This document shows positions 8,173-17,326 of a stretch of DNA of 64,000 nt, piece by piece. Positions within the stretch are counted from its first letter, which is position 1; each line of letters begins with the position of its first letter. The stretch covers positions 1 to 64,000 of the forward strand of contig CAVRIA010000024.1 in the NCBI GenBank assembly GCA_963721115.1. The letters are read 5' to 3'. The stretch is from CAVRIA01 sp963721115. Lineage in GTDB: Bacteria > Desulfobacterota > Binatia > HRBIN30 > CADEER01. The notes beneath the pieces are model-generated. The model was not told where the DNA came from and searched no databases. It worked only from the letters and a program-made list of their open reading frames with translations. A program made the position numbers and the translations under genes.

Positions 8173-10202
8173 ATGAACGCCGGCGTGCCGGGAAGCGAAC
8201 GATTTCGTCTGGCGGCCGATTTCGAGCCGCAGGGAGACCAGCCCAAGGCGATCGCCCAGCTGGTCGAAGGAGTCGAGGCGGGTGATCGCTACCAGGTCCT
8301 GCTCGGGGTGACCGGCTCGGGCAAGACCTTCACCATGGCGAACGTCATGGCCGCGGTGAACAGGCCGACGCTGGTGATCGCCCCCAACAAGACGCTCGCG
8401 GCGCAGCTCTATCACGAGTTCAAGGCGCTCTTCCCCGACAACGCGGTGCGCTACTTCGTCAGCTACTACGACTACTATCAGCCGGAGGCCTACGTCCCGA
8501 GCACGGACACCTACATCGAGAAGGACGCCTCCATCAACGACGAGATCGACAAGATGCGGCACTCGGCGACCAAGGCGCTGCTCGAGCGCAACGACGTCGT
8601 CATCGTCGCCAGCGTCTCCTGCATCTACGGTCTGGGCTCGCCCGAGGCGTACTTCGACATGCTGGTGTTCCTCGAGCGCGGCGAGCGCGTCGACCGCGAC
8701 CGATTGCTGCGCAAGCTGGTCGACATCCAGTACGAGCGCAACGACTACGACTTCCACCGCGGCACCTTCCGGGTGCGCGGCGACGTGGTCGAGATCTTCC
8801 CCGCCTACGAGGAGGCTCGGGCGCTGCGCATCGAGCTGTTCGGCGACGAGATCGACCAGATCACCGAGATCGATCCGCTGCGCGGCAAGGCGCTGCGGCA
8901 GCTGGTCAAGGTGGCCATCTATCCGGCCAGCCACTACGTGACCAAGCCCGATCAGCTGAAGCGCGCGATCGACGCGGTGCGCGTCGAGCTGCGCGAACGG
9001 CTGCAGGGGCTGCGCGCCGAGAACAAGCTGCTCGAGGCCCAGCGTCTCGAGCAGCGCACGATGTACGACCTCGAGCTGCTGGAGGAGATGGGGTTCTGTC
9101 CGGGCATCGAGAACTACTCGCGCCACCTGACCGGACGCGCTCCCGGCGAGCCTCCGCCGACGCTGATCAACTACTTTCCTCCCGATTACCTGCTCTTCAT
9201 CGACGAGAGCCACGTCACGGTCCCGCAGATCGGCGGCATGTACCGCGGCGACCGCTCGCGCAAGGAAACGCTCGTCGACTTCGGCTTCCGACTCCCGTCC
9301 GCCCTCGACAACCGGCCGCTCAACTTCGAGGAGTTCGAGGCGCTGACGCGCCAGGTCGTCTACGTCTCCGCAACGCCCGGCGATTACGAGCGCTCCCGCG
9401 GCGGTGCGCCGGGTGATCGAGCAGCTCATCCGCCCCACCGGTCTGACCGATCCGGAGGTGCTGGTGCGGCCGGCGCGCGAACAGGTCGACGACCTGCTGG
9501 ACGAGATCCGCTCCCGGGTCGCCGCTGGCGAGCGGGTGCTGGTCACCACCCTCACCAAGAAGATGGCGGAGGACCTGACGGACTATTACCAGGAGCTCGG
9601 CGTGCGCGTTCGCTACCTGCACTCCGACATCGAGACCATCGAGCGCGTCGAGATCATCCGCGACCTGCGCCGCGGCGGCTTCGACGTGCTGGTGGGCATC
9701 AATCTCCTGCGCGAAGGTCTCGATCTGCCCGAGGTGTCGCTGGTGGCGATCCTCGACGCCGACAAGGAGGGATACCTGCGCTCCGAGCGCTCGCTCATCC
9801 AGACCATCGGCCGCGCGGCGCGCAACGTCAACGGGCGCGTCATCCTCTACGCGGAGCACGATGACGCAGTCGATGCGCGCCGCCATCGGCGAGACCGACC
9901 GCCGGCGCGCCGTCCAGAAGCGCTACAACGAAGAGCACGGCATCACGCCGCAGACCATCCGCAAGGCCATCTCGGAGTCGCTGGTCGAGGCCGTCGAGGC
10001 GGACTACGTCGACCTGCCCGCAGCGGTGGGGGAGGCGGCCGGGGAGTACGTGCCGCTGGCCGAGATTCCGCGCCGCGTCGCCGCTCTGCGGCGCGAGATG
10101 CGCGAGGCCGCCGCTGCCCTCGAATTCGAACGCGCCGCGGATCTGCGCGACGAGATCCAGCGCCTGCAGGACCACGAGCTGGCGCTGCGAGATGCCCCCT
10201 GA
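8173..10202 (+). CDS. uvrB: UvrABC excinuclease subunit B (two frameshifts)
   Basis: The DNA-damage-verifying helicase-like subunit of nucleotide excision repair. Walker A is LLGVTGSGKTFTMANV; the beta-hairpin region contains YYDYYQPEAYVPSTDTYIEK. Motif II is LLFIDESHVTVPQIGG. The C-terminal helicase motifs are HSDIETIERVEIIRDLR and GINLLREGLDLPEVSLV. The UVR tail (LRREMREAAAALEFERAADL) that binds UvrC is present. An extra base near 9395 and another near 9860 shift the frame. Removing both gives an uninterrupted protein of about 675 residues, the normal UvrB length. The ATG is preceded by a weak purine stretch. The frameshifts look technical because similarity resumes exactly. Confidence 0.93.
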
Positions 10203-10494
10203 AACGCAGAGCATTACGTCAGCTTATTGACTTTTTATGACGGATGAGGTTTTTTGAATTGACTTTGACCATGTTTGAACGGTTAAAGGAAAAGGCTTCA
10301 GTGTAGGCGGACAGGCCGAAAAGGGGAGCGACGGAAAGGGTTTTTGGGACTCGACTCGGGCGGAAGGGACGCAGCGGGGCTTGGCGGGAAGGCGGTGAGT
10401 CAGTCGATTCACTCGACCTCCGGCTCGGATCCGAAGCGTGGCAAGATTCGGAACGGGCCGTCACGGCAAGGGGCGAAGCGGGGGGATCCAGAGC
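10203..10494 (+). promoter_or_regulatory. AT-richer intergenic region upstream of the lysyl-oxidase-like gene
   Basis: About 290 nt without a supportable gene. It is noticeably richer in A/T than its surroundings. It contains two TTGACT boxes (10227-10232 and 10259-10264) resembling -35 elements. The second is followed after 18 nt by TTAAAG, a poor -10. I treat this as the likely promoter region of the island but cannot define a start site. Confidence 0.3.
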
Positions 10495-12757
10495 ATGCAG
10501 AAGGTGAGAAGCACGGTCTTGGGCCTGGTGGCTGCGACGCTGTTGGGCGTACCCGCAGCGTTTGCTCACCCCGTCTCCCAAGTGACGCGGGGCACGTGCT
10601 CGATCACCGTCAACGCCGGCCGGGCGGACATGCTCGTTACGATCGAGAACATCGCGAACGAGTCCTTGAAGGACGTTACGCCCTCGGATCTGCTGGCCGG
10701 CAACACGGGCACGGCGTCGATTTTCTTGCTGACCACCCCGCGTCCCTTTCGCGAGCTGCTGCCGGGGAAGAGCACGACCTTCAAGTGGAAGGGGCAAACC
10801 TTCGGCGACGGCTACCTCGACCTCTCTCTCGAAGTCACGGTGAGCTTCGAAGACGGCCACACCGAGTCGAGCGGTATCATCAATTGCAACCGTCTGACGC
10901 TCGGCAACGCGGGCGCACCGGATCCGACCAACACGCCGCGGGTCCCTACGCCGCCGCGTCCGACGTTCACGGCGGCCGAGAGCCATCCGAGCCCGACCCG
11001 TACGGTGCGGCCGACGCGAACCTCGCGTCCGACCCGTACCTCGATCCCTCCGTCGCCGACGTATACTCACGGTGCCCCGACCGCGACCAGAACGAAGCCG
11101 GCGCTGCGGCCGACGCGCACACCGCGCCACCTGCCGGCCACCGCGACGCCGCGGCCGACGCGCACGTCGATCGCGTCCCGCCCCACCCGCACGCCGGTCC
11201 ACACCCGCCCGACGCGCACGCCGATCCACGCCGACCCGACCCGCACCCAGGTAGGGAATCCGGTGCCGACGCCGACCCGCGCCAGACAGATTCGTCCCAC
11301 CCGGACGCCCATTGCCGCCCGCGCGACGCGCACGCCGATTCCGCGCCGGCCGACGCGCACGGCGGCACCGACCTGGACGTCGCGTCCGACGCGCACCCCG
11401 ATCGATCCGCGACCGACCCGGACGCCGCGCGGAAGTCGCGCGCGGAGACCCCTTCGATCCCCACGGTCTCAAGGCGAGCTGTAGCCTGCGCCGCACCGTC
11501 GACCTCGTGGCGATCACGATGGTGGTCGAGAATCAGACGGGAGCGAACGTGACCGGCCTCACCGGGGGCGCGCTCGGCTTGGCTCCCGAGGGCGGCTCGC
11601 TGTTCTTCGACCGCACGGGGCCGAGCCCGGCTTCGTACGCCCTCTTGAACGAGGACTTCGATGCGACGTTCCAGTGGACCGGCCGCTTGAACACCGGCGG
11701 TACCATGGGCTTCAGCGCGTCGGCCAGCGCCACCGGTCCGGACGGTCAGGTGGCTGATACGGGACCGGTCGACTGCGGCGTCGCCGTCGCGGAGTCGGAG
11801 CAGTTCGACCCGTCCGGATTCAGCGGCACTTGCACGATCACGATTGGGGACGCGGGGGGACTCAAGCTCGAGGTGCGCAACGACACGGGCGACGATCTGA
11901 CGGACATCCAACCGTCGTTCACCACGTCGACGTCGACGGGAAGTGCCCAGGTGCTCGGCCTGCGCGGGCCCGGACCGCGCAGCGCTCGCAGCCTGCCCGC
12001 CGGCCAGGTGCGGGATTTCTCCTGGCGCGCCAGCATCCTGGGGCGCGGCGACGTTTCGATCCAGCTGCAGGCGACGGCGACGCGTCCGAACGGGACGCGC
12101 ATCTCGACCGGTTCCGTCGAGTGCATGGCGACGTTGACGTCGCCGGGCGGAAATCTGCCCGACCTGGCGGTCGACGAGGCGGATCTTCGCAGCTCCGCCC
12201 AGCGAGCGGACGCCATCGTGACGAGGAACTTCGCGCCGGACGACTGCGCCATCGTCGAAGGGTGCGTCAACGCACCGGGCCGGCGGCGTCTCCTGCGCTT
12301 CAACATGACGACGCCGAACCTCGGGCCCGGAGACGTGTTCCTGGGAGATCCGAGCCACAATCCCAACATGGTCTTCTCCCAGTGCCACCAGCACTATCAC
12401 TTCGAGCAGTACGCCGATTACCGGCTGCTCGACCGCCAGGGCAACCTGGTCGCGGAGGGGCACAAGCAGGCGTTCTGCCTGGTGGACCTCTGGCAGCTCG
12501 ACCCGAATCAGTGGCCGGTGGCGAATCCGCACCGCAACCCGCAGTTCACCGATTGCGGCTTCCAGGGCATCAGCTCCGGGTGGGCGGACATTTACAGCCG
12601 GGATCTCCCTTGCCAGTGGATCGACATCACCGGTGTGCCCTCAGGCGTCTACACGCTTTCCGCTCGCGTCAATCCGGCTCGGGCGGTGGAAGAGAATGAT
12701 TACTCGAACAACGAGGGGGAGGCGCAGGTCTTCATCCCCCCCGACGACGGCCGGTGA
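10495..12757 (+). CDS. Secreted lysyl-oxidase-like protein with PTRTP stalk (one frameshift)
   Basis: Predicted copper/quinone amine oxidase acting on lysine side chains outside the cell. The signal peptide is MQKVRSTVLGLVAATLLG plus a typical cleavage region. A two-cysteine beta domain follows (about 35-135), then a Pro/Thr/Arg stalk (about 140-315), two more copies of the beta domain, and a C-terminal lysyl-oxidase domain. That domain has CHQHYH (His 631, 633, 635, the copper triad), GHKQAFCLVD (Lys657) and DIYSRDLPCQWIDIT (Tyr700). These align with the Lys and Tyr that form lysine tyrosylquinone in animal enzymes. The end, YTLSARVNPARAVEENDYSN, also matches the family. One extra base near 11443 splits the frame inside the stalk; repaired length is 753 residues. 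Confidence 0.85.
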
Positions 12758-12789
12758 AAGCATGCCGTCTCGCATGACAAACAATTTGC

Positions 12790-12819
12790 TTGACTAACCC
12801 GTGCACCGAAACATACTTT
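12790..12819 (+). promoter_or_regulatory. Candidate sigma-70-type promoter of the repeat protein gene
   Basis: TTGACT (12790-12795) and TACTTT (12814-12819) are separated by 18 nt. They lie in the short intergenic region after the lysyl-oxidase-like gene and about 170 nt before the repeat-protein start. If used, the repeat protein has its own promoter in addition to any read-through. Confidence 0.4.
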
Positions 12820-12992
12820 CCAAATGCTGAACTCGGTAGACTGACACTTGGACCATTGGACAGGGGGGACCCGGGATGGATCGTGCGGACAGCGCGCACT
12901 TGGCAGATGAAGGTTCGGGGGACACGACCTCGTCTGCGCGCGCGAGCAGAGGCCCTGCTCGGCACGGTGTATCTAGAAAGGGAGGGACAGGC

Positions 12993-14624
12993 ATGTTGAG
13001 GGTGAAGGCGTCACAGATGCTCACTGCGCTCTTCGCGAGCGTATTCCTGGTCGGCACGGCATACGCCCAGGGGGGGATTTCGACCCGCAAGCCGACCAGC
13101 ACGGTGCGTCCGACCGGTACGCCGATCACGCTGCGGACGCCGGCACGCAAGCCGACGAAGACGACGCGGCCCACCAGGACGCCGATCGTCGCAGACACGC
13201 CGGTGCGCAAGCCGACCAGCACGGCGCGTCCGACCAGCACGCCGATCGAGCTGCGCACGCCGGTGCGCAAGCCGACCAGCACGGCGCGTCCGACCAGCAC
13301 GCCGATCACGCTGCGCACGCCGGTGCGCAAGCCGACCAAGACGACGCGGCCCACCAGGACGCCGATCGAGCTGCGCACGCCGGTGCAGAAGCCGACCAGC
13401 ACGGAGCGGCCGACCCGCACCCCGATCGAGCTCACCACGCCGCAGCGCAAGCCGACCAAGACGGAGCGCCCGACGCGGACGCCGATCGAGCTGCGCACGC
13501 CGGTGCAGAAGCCGACCAGCACGGAGCGGCCGACCCGCACCCCGATCGAGCTCACCACGCCGCAGCGCAAGCCGACCAAGACCGCGCGGCCGACCCGCAC
13601 GCCGATCGAGCTCACCACGCCGCAGCGCAAGCCCACCAGAACGCTGCGGCCGACGCGCACGCCGATCGAGCTCACCACGCCGCAGCGCAAGCCGACCAAG
13701 ACCGAGCGGCCGACCCGCACCCCGATCGAGCTCACCACGCCGGTCCACAAGCCGACCCGCACGGCACGCCCGACGCGTACGCCGATCGAGCTGACCACGC
13801 CGGTGCGCAAGCCGACCAGAACGCTGCGGCCGACTCGCACGCCGATCGAGCTCACCACGCCGCAGCGCAAGCCGACCAAGACCGAGCGGCCGACCCGCAC
13901 CCCGATCTCGCTGACCACGCCGGTCCACAAGCCGACCCGCACGGCACGCCCGACGCGTACGCCGATCGAGTTGACCACGCCGGTGCGCAAGCCGACCAGA
14001 GCCGCGCGGCCGACCCGTACACCGATCGAGCTGACCACGCCGGTGCGCAAGCCGACCAGGGTCGCGCGGCCGACTCGCACGCCGATCTCACTGACCACGC
14101 CGCAGCGCAAGCCGACCAAGACCGAGCGGCCGACCCGCACACCGATCTCGCTGACCACGCCGGTCCACAAGCCGACCCGCACCGCGCGGCCGACCCGCAC
14201 CCCGATCTCGCTGACCACGCCGGTGCGCAAGCCGACCAAGACCGCGCGGCCGACGCGCACGCCCATTCCGGTGGCGCCGTTCTCGGCCGGAGACGTAACG
14301 GTGACCTGCACCCTCGATCAGAAGGGGACGCCGAAGGACTTCGATCTCGTCTTCGTGATGGTCACGGTCGAGAACAACTCGGGCGGCGCAATCACGAACG
14401 TGGTCAGCAACATCGACGTTCAAGCCAGCCCCGGAGCGGACGTCCAAACCGTGAGCTCGCCGGGGGCGGACAACCTACTGGCCAACGGGCGGTCGTTCGT
14501 CTTCGGATACCGAATGCAACTCTCGAACGGTACGATCAGCATCGGCGCCTCGGCCAGCGCTACGGGACCGAACGCCGAGTCGCTCGATACCGGAGTGACC
14601 GCCTGCGGGGTGGCGACGAACTAG
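12993..14624 (+). CDS. Secreted tandem-repeat protein with lysine in every repeat
   Basis: A 543-residue protein with a clear signal peptide (MLRVKASQMLTALFASVFLV, cleavage likely after AYA near residue 25). Twenty near-identical 20-residue repeats follow, with consensus RKPTKTERPTRTPIELTTPV. Every repeat keeps KPT and about eight carry a second Lys at position 5. After them comes one about 100-residue beta domain with a Cys near each end (VTVTCTLDQ to VTACGVATN). The same domain occurs three times in the preceding lysyl-oxidase-like protein. No enzyme motif is present; an extended, rigid, highly cationic fibre or wall component is likely. A purine-rich ribosome site (GGGAGGGACAGGC) precedes the ATG, and an intrinsic terminator follows. 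Confidence 0.85.
   Translation: MLRVKASQMLTALFASVFLVGTAYAQGGISTRKPTSTVRPTGTPITLRTPARKPTKTTRPTRTPIVADTPVRKPTSTARPTSTPIELRTPVRKPTSTARPTSTPITLRTPVRKPTKTTRPTRTPIELRTPVQKPTSTERPTRTPIELTTPQRKPTKTERPTRTPIELRTPVQKPTSTERPTRTPIELTTPQRKPTKTARPTRTPIELTTPQRKPTRTLRPTRTPIELTTPQRKPTKTERPTRTPIELTTPVHKPTRTARPTRTPIELTTPVRKPTRTLRPTRTPIELTTPQRKPTKTERPTRTPISLTTPVHKPTRTARPTRTPIELTTPVRKPTRAARPTRTPIELTTPVRKPTRVARPTRTPISLTTPQRKPTKTERPTRTPISLTTPVHKPTRTARPTRTPISLTTPVRKPTKTARPTRTPIPVAPFSAGDVTVTCTLDQKGTPKDFDLVFVMVTVENNSGGAITNVVSNIDVQASPGADVQTVSSPGADNLLANGRSFVFGYRMQLSNGTISIGASASATGPNAESLDTGVTACGVATN
13086..14285 (+). repeat. Twenty 60-bp in-frame tandem repeats
   Basis: The unit is exactly 60 bp, with no length variation over twenty copies, and encodes KPT-x-T-x-RPTRTPI-x-L-x-TP. 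Copies differ at scattered positions, and higher-order pairing is visible (QKPTSTERPTRTPIELTTPQ alternates with RKPTKTE copies). This suggests expansion by multi-unit duplication. The array also leaves long open frames in other phases and on the reverse strand, which are not genes. Confidence 0.95.
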
Positions 14625-14655
14625 AGAGCAAGCGCCGTTTCGAAAGGCTGAGAGA

Positions 14656-14689
14656 GGGGGCTGGTCGCACGCGACGCAGCCCCCTTTTT
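14656..14689 (+). terminator. Intrinsic terminator after the repeat protein
   Basis: GGGGGCTG (14656-14663) pairs with CAGCCCCC (14677-14684) across a 13-nt loop and is followed by TTTTT (14685-14689). This is a strong Rho-independent terminator about 30 nt after the stop codon. It separates the repeat protein from the next gene. Confidence 0.85.
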
Positions 14690-14751
14690 CGTGGTCGTGG
14701 CAACGATCTCGGGGCAGGGCTCGACGCAGTGATACGGGGAATGGTAAAGGC

Positions 14752-16164
14752 GTGGACCGCGGCGGCGAACGCCGGGTGAAACGTGTAGGAAGGAAGAGCC
14801 AGCTCGATGATCGATCTGGCAAGCAGATCGGAGCCGTGGCGCGCATCGCCGGCAGTGGCTCGTATCTCGCGTTTCTCGTGTTGCTGCTCGTCTGCGTCGC
14901 GAGCGGTCCGAGCCGGGCGCAGACGCCCACCCCGACCCCCGGCGGCGACTGCTGCGCCGCACACGGCGGGCCGGGTTGCGACGACTCGACCTGCGAGAGC
15001 TGCGTCTGCAACGTCGATCCGGTGTGCTGCCTCAACCCATGGGACGTCATCTGTTCCGCCGAGGCCGCGAACGATTGCGCGACCGACTGCCCGTGCGGCG
15101 TCACACCGACGCCGACTCCGACTCCGGGCGGCGATTGCTGCGGCGTGCACGAAGGCACGGGATGTGACGACCAGGGGTGCCAGGCCTGCGTCTGTGCCAT
15201 CGACGCCCCGTGCTGCGGCCGCTCCTGGGACGCCACCTGCGTCTCGGAAGCGTCGGACGAATGCCTCGACAGCTGTCCGTGCGAGCCGCCGCCCACCGAT
15301 ACGCCCGGCCCGACGCCCACCCCGGGCGGCGACTGCTGCAGCGAGCACGCCGGCGTGCAATGCGACGACGCGACTTGTCAGGCGTGCGTGTGCGACATCG
15401 ACTCGACTTGCTGCGACATCCAGTGGGACAGCACCTGCGCGGACGAGGCGGGAGTGGAGTGCGCGGTGAGCTGTGCGTGTCCGCAGGCCGGCGACTGCTG
15501 TACCGAACACGCAGGGGTTGGCTGCGACGAGCGGTCGTGCGAGAGCTGCGTCTGCGACATCGACGACACCTGTTGCAGCGACAGCTGGGACTCCACTTGC
15601 GCGAGCGAGGCGGGGGCGGAATGTGCGATCAGTTGCAGCTGTGCGGTCAAGGGGCCGTGTTGCACGCAGCACGATGAGGTCGGGTGCGAGGAGGCGACCT
15701 GCCAGCAGTGCGTGTGCACGTTGGACGAGAGCTGCTGCAGCGATACGTGGGACCAGACGTGTGCCGACGAGGCGCAGGTCGAGTGCGCCGCGCGCTGCAC
15801 CTGCGACACGGCGAGCGACTGCTGCGGGGAACGCGACACGCCGGGGTGCTCCGACTCGACCTGCGAATCGTGCGTATGCGACCTCGACGGCGCGTGCTGT
15901 ACCGGTATCTGGGACGCCACCTGCGCCAGCGAGGCGACGGTGGAGTGCGCCGACGCCTGCTTCTGCCAGGCGAGCAGCGGCTGTGCCGGCGACTGCAACG
16001 GCGACGGCGAGGTGACCATCAACGAGCTGATCACCGGGGTCAACATCGCCCTCGGCAATGATTCGGTGTCGAGCTGCCCGGCCGTCGATACGAACGGAGA
16101 CGGCGAGGTGGCGGTCAACGAGCTGATCCAAGCGGTCAACTCCGCCCTGAACGGCTGCAGCTGA
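14752..16164 (+). CDS. Secreted six-fold Cys-rich repeat protein with dockerin-like tail
   Basis: A basic N-terminus and hydrophobic segment (YLAFLVLLLVCVASGP, then SRAQ) indicate export. TPTPTPGG linkers separate the first repeats. Six about 50-residue repeats follow, each with about twelve cysteines. The pattern includes GDCC, HxGxGCDD, CxxCVC, IDxxCC, WDxTC and ECxxxC. The C-terminus carries two calcium-loop segments (GDCNGDGEVTINELITGVNI and DTNGDGEVAVNELIQAVNSA) like type I dockerins. Role unknown; a surface-anchored or calcium-stabilised extracellular protein is likely. The start is uncertain: GTG at 14752, or a later GTG at 14836 that leaves a shorter signal peptide. Confidence 0.75.
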   Translation: MDRGGERRVKRVGRKSQLDDRSGKQIGAVARIAGSGSYLAFLVLLLVCVASGPSRAQTPTPTPGGDCCAAHGGPGCDDSTCESCVCNVDPVCCLNPWDVICSAEAANDCATDCPCGVTPTPTPTPGGDCCGVHEGTGCDDQGCQACVCAIDAPCCGRSWDATCVSEASDECLDSCPCEPPPTDTPGPTPTPGGDCCSEHAGVQCDDATCQACVCDIDSTCCDIQWDSTCADEAGVECAVSCACPQAGDCCTEHAGVGCDERSCESCVCDIDDTCCSDSWDSTCASEAGAECAISCSCAVKGPCCTQHDEVGCEEATCQQCVCTLDESCCSDTWDQTCADEAQVECAARCTCDTASDCCGERDTPGCSDSTCESCVCDLDGACCTGIWDATCASEATVECADACFCQASSGCAGDCNGDGEVTINELITGVNIALGNDSVSSCPAVDTNGDGEVAVNELIQAVNSALNGCS

Positions 16165-16196
16165 AGGGGCGCGGCGCCGAGCGCGCGGCGGGGGCT

Positions 16197-17231
16197 CTAC
16201 GGAGAGAGCGCCTCGGGGGCGACAGCGGCGGCCGACCGGGCCGCCTGCATCTTGAAGATGAGGTCGGTGACGCGCATCGCCAGCTTGAGCTTGGCGGAAA
16301 GCTCGCGATTGCGCTGGTGCTCCTCGTCCAGCCGCACCTGAAGGGCGGAGTTCTCGCTGCGCACGCTGGAGATGGCCTCTGCCAGGGAGATCGCGTCCGG
16401 TCCTTGCGTCGTCTGCAACGTCAGCCGCAGCTCCTGTTCGCGCTGTTGGCTGGCGGCGAGCTCGCGCCGGATGCCGGCCAGGGCCTTCTCCTGGCGGGCA
16501 CGCAGGGCGGCGATCTCCTCGGGCTCGCTCGCCGCCGCCTCTGGCGGCTGTTCGCCGACGCTGCGGACCTTCTCCTCGAGCGCGGCGTAGCGGCGGGCGA
16601 GATTCTCTCGCGCACGCCGTTCCGCTTCCAGGGTCACCTTCAACTTGGCGATCTCGTCGCGCGCCTCACGCAAGGCTCGGGTGGGCCCGTTCTCGAAGGG
16701 GCCGGCGGCGGTCTCCTGCTGCAGGCTCGCCAGATCGGACTCGAGCTGACGGCGCTTCGCCCGCTCCTGCTCGAGGTGAGCACGTAGGCTGGCAATGATC
16801 TGGGGGCCTTCACCGGAAACGGACGCGGCCGCCTCCGCTGCGGTTGCCGCAGCCGCGGGCGATGTCCGCGCGGCGGGAAGATCGTCGGCGGGGGAGGTCG
16901 TCGCCGCGGCGGTGTGTGTCTGGGTCACGTGTTGCAGCTCCTCGAGGGCGCGGCGCGCCTGCTGCTCTCTGGCGCGCTGCTTCTCCACGTCGGCCCGCAC
17001 CGACGCAACCTCCCGGTCGCGGTCGGCCAGGCGCGCCTCGAGCTCGCGAACCTGTCGCTCCGCGTTCTCCAATGCGCCGTGCAGCGCCTCTACCTGACCC
17101 GGCGCGCCGCTCTGCTCGTGTTGCGCCCGCGGCGCCGCGGCGCGCTCGGCCACCGGGCCGCTCGCGCAAGCGGGCAGTAGAAGTGCCAGCAGCGCCGACG
17201 ATAACGGCCAAAGAGTTCCTCGTCTCCGCAT
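16197..17231 (-). CDS. Coiled-coil lipoprotein
   Basis: A 344-residue protein starting MRRRGTLWPLSSALLALLLP with ACASG after it, giving a lipobox-like LPAC and a probable lipidated cysteine. Nearly all the rest is predicted coiled coil: long Glu/Arg/Ala/Gln-rich heptads such as LENAERQVRELEARLADRDR, broken by an Ala/Thr-rich linker around residues 115-145. No catalytic motif is present. Such proteins often act as periplasmic scaffolds or cell-division and envelope spacers, but the sequence does not decide this. Convergent with the Cys-rich repeat gene. Confidence 0.7.
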   Translation of the reverse strand: MRRRGTLWPLSSALLALLLPACASGPVAERAAAPRAQHEQSGAPGQVEALHGALENAERQVRELEARLADRDREVASVRADVEKQRAREQQARRALEELQHVTQTHTAAATTSPADDLPAARTSPAAAATAAEAAASVSGEGPQIIASLRAHLEQERAKRRQLESDLASLQQETAAGPFENGPTRALREARDEIAKLKVTLEAERRARENLARRYAALEEKVRSVGEQPPEAAASEPEEIAALRARQEKALAGIRRELAASQQREQELRLTLQTTQGPDAISLAEAISSVRSENSALQVRLDEEHQRNRELSAKLKLAMRVTDLIFKMQAARSAAAVAPEALSP

Positions 17232-17326
17232 CACCCCTCCGCGACCGCGCGCAGAGTAACGCGCCCGGGCGCCCGTTGTCCAGAAAAACGGGGGGAGGGT
17301 GCAGCGCAGCCGGGTCCGGCAAGCGT

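Noticed and set aside
7426..9558. Very long minus-strand frame opposite the exonuclease and uvrB
   Set aside because: High-G+C antisense shadow of conserved plus-strand genes; its composition is low-complexity Arg/Ala/Val/Asp without domains.
13086..14285. CRISPR array
   Set aside because: The 60-bp units are contiguous, in frame and protein-coding with no unique spacers.
12794..14311. Long open frame on the minus strand through the repeat array (Val/Gly/Arg-rich)
   Set aside because: It is a by-product of the 60-bp periodicity (no stops in several phases). It has no signal, ribosome site or plausible composition, while the plus-strand frame has a signal peptide, a folded domain and a terminator.
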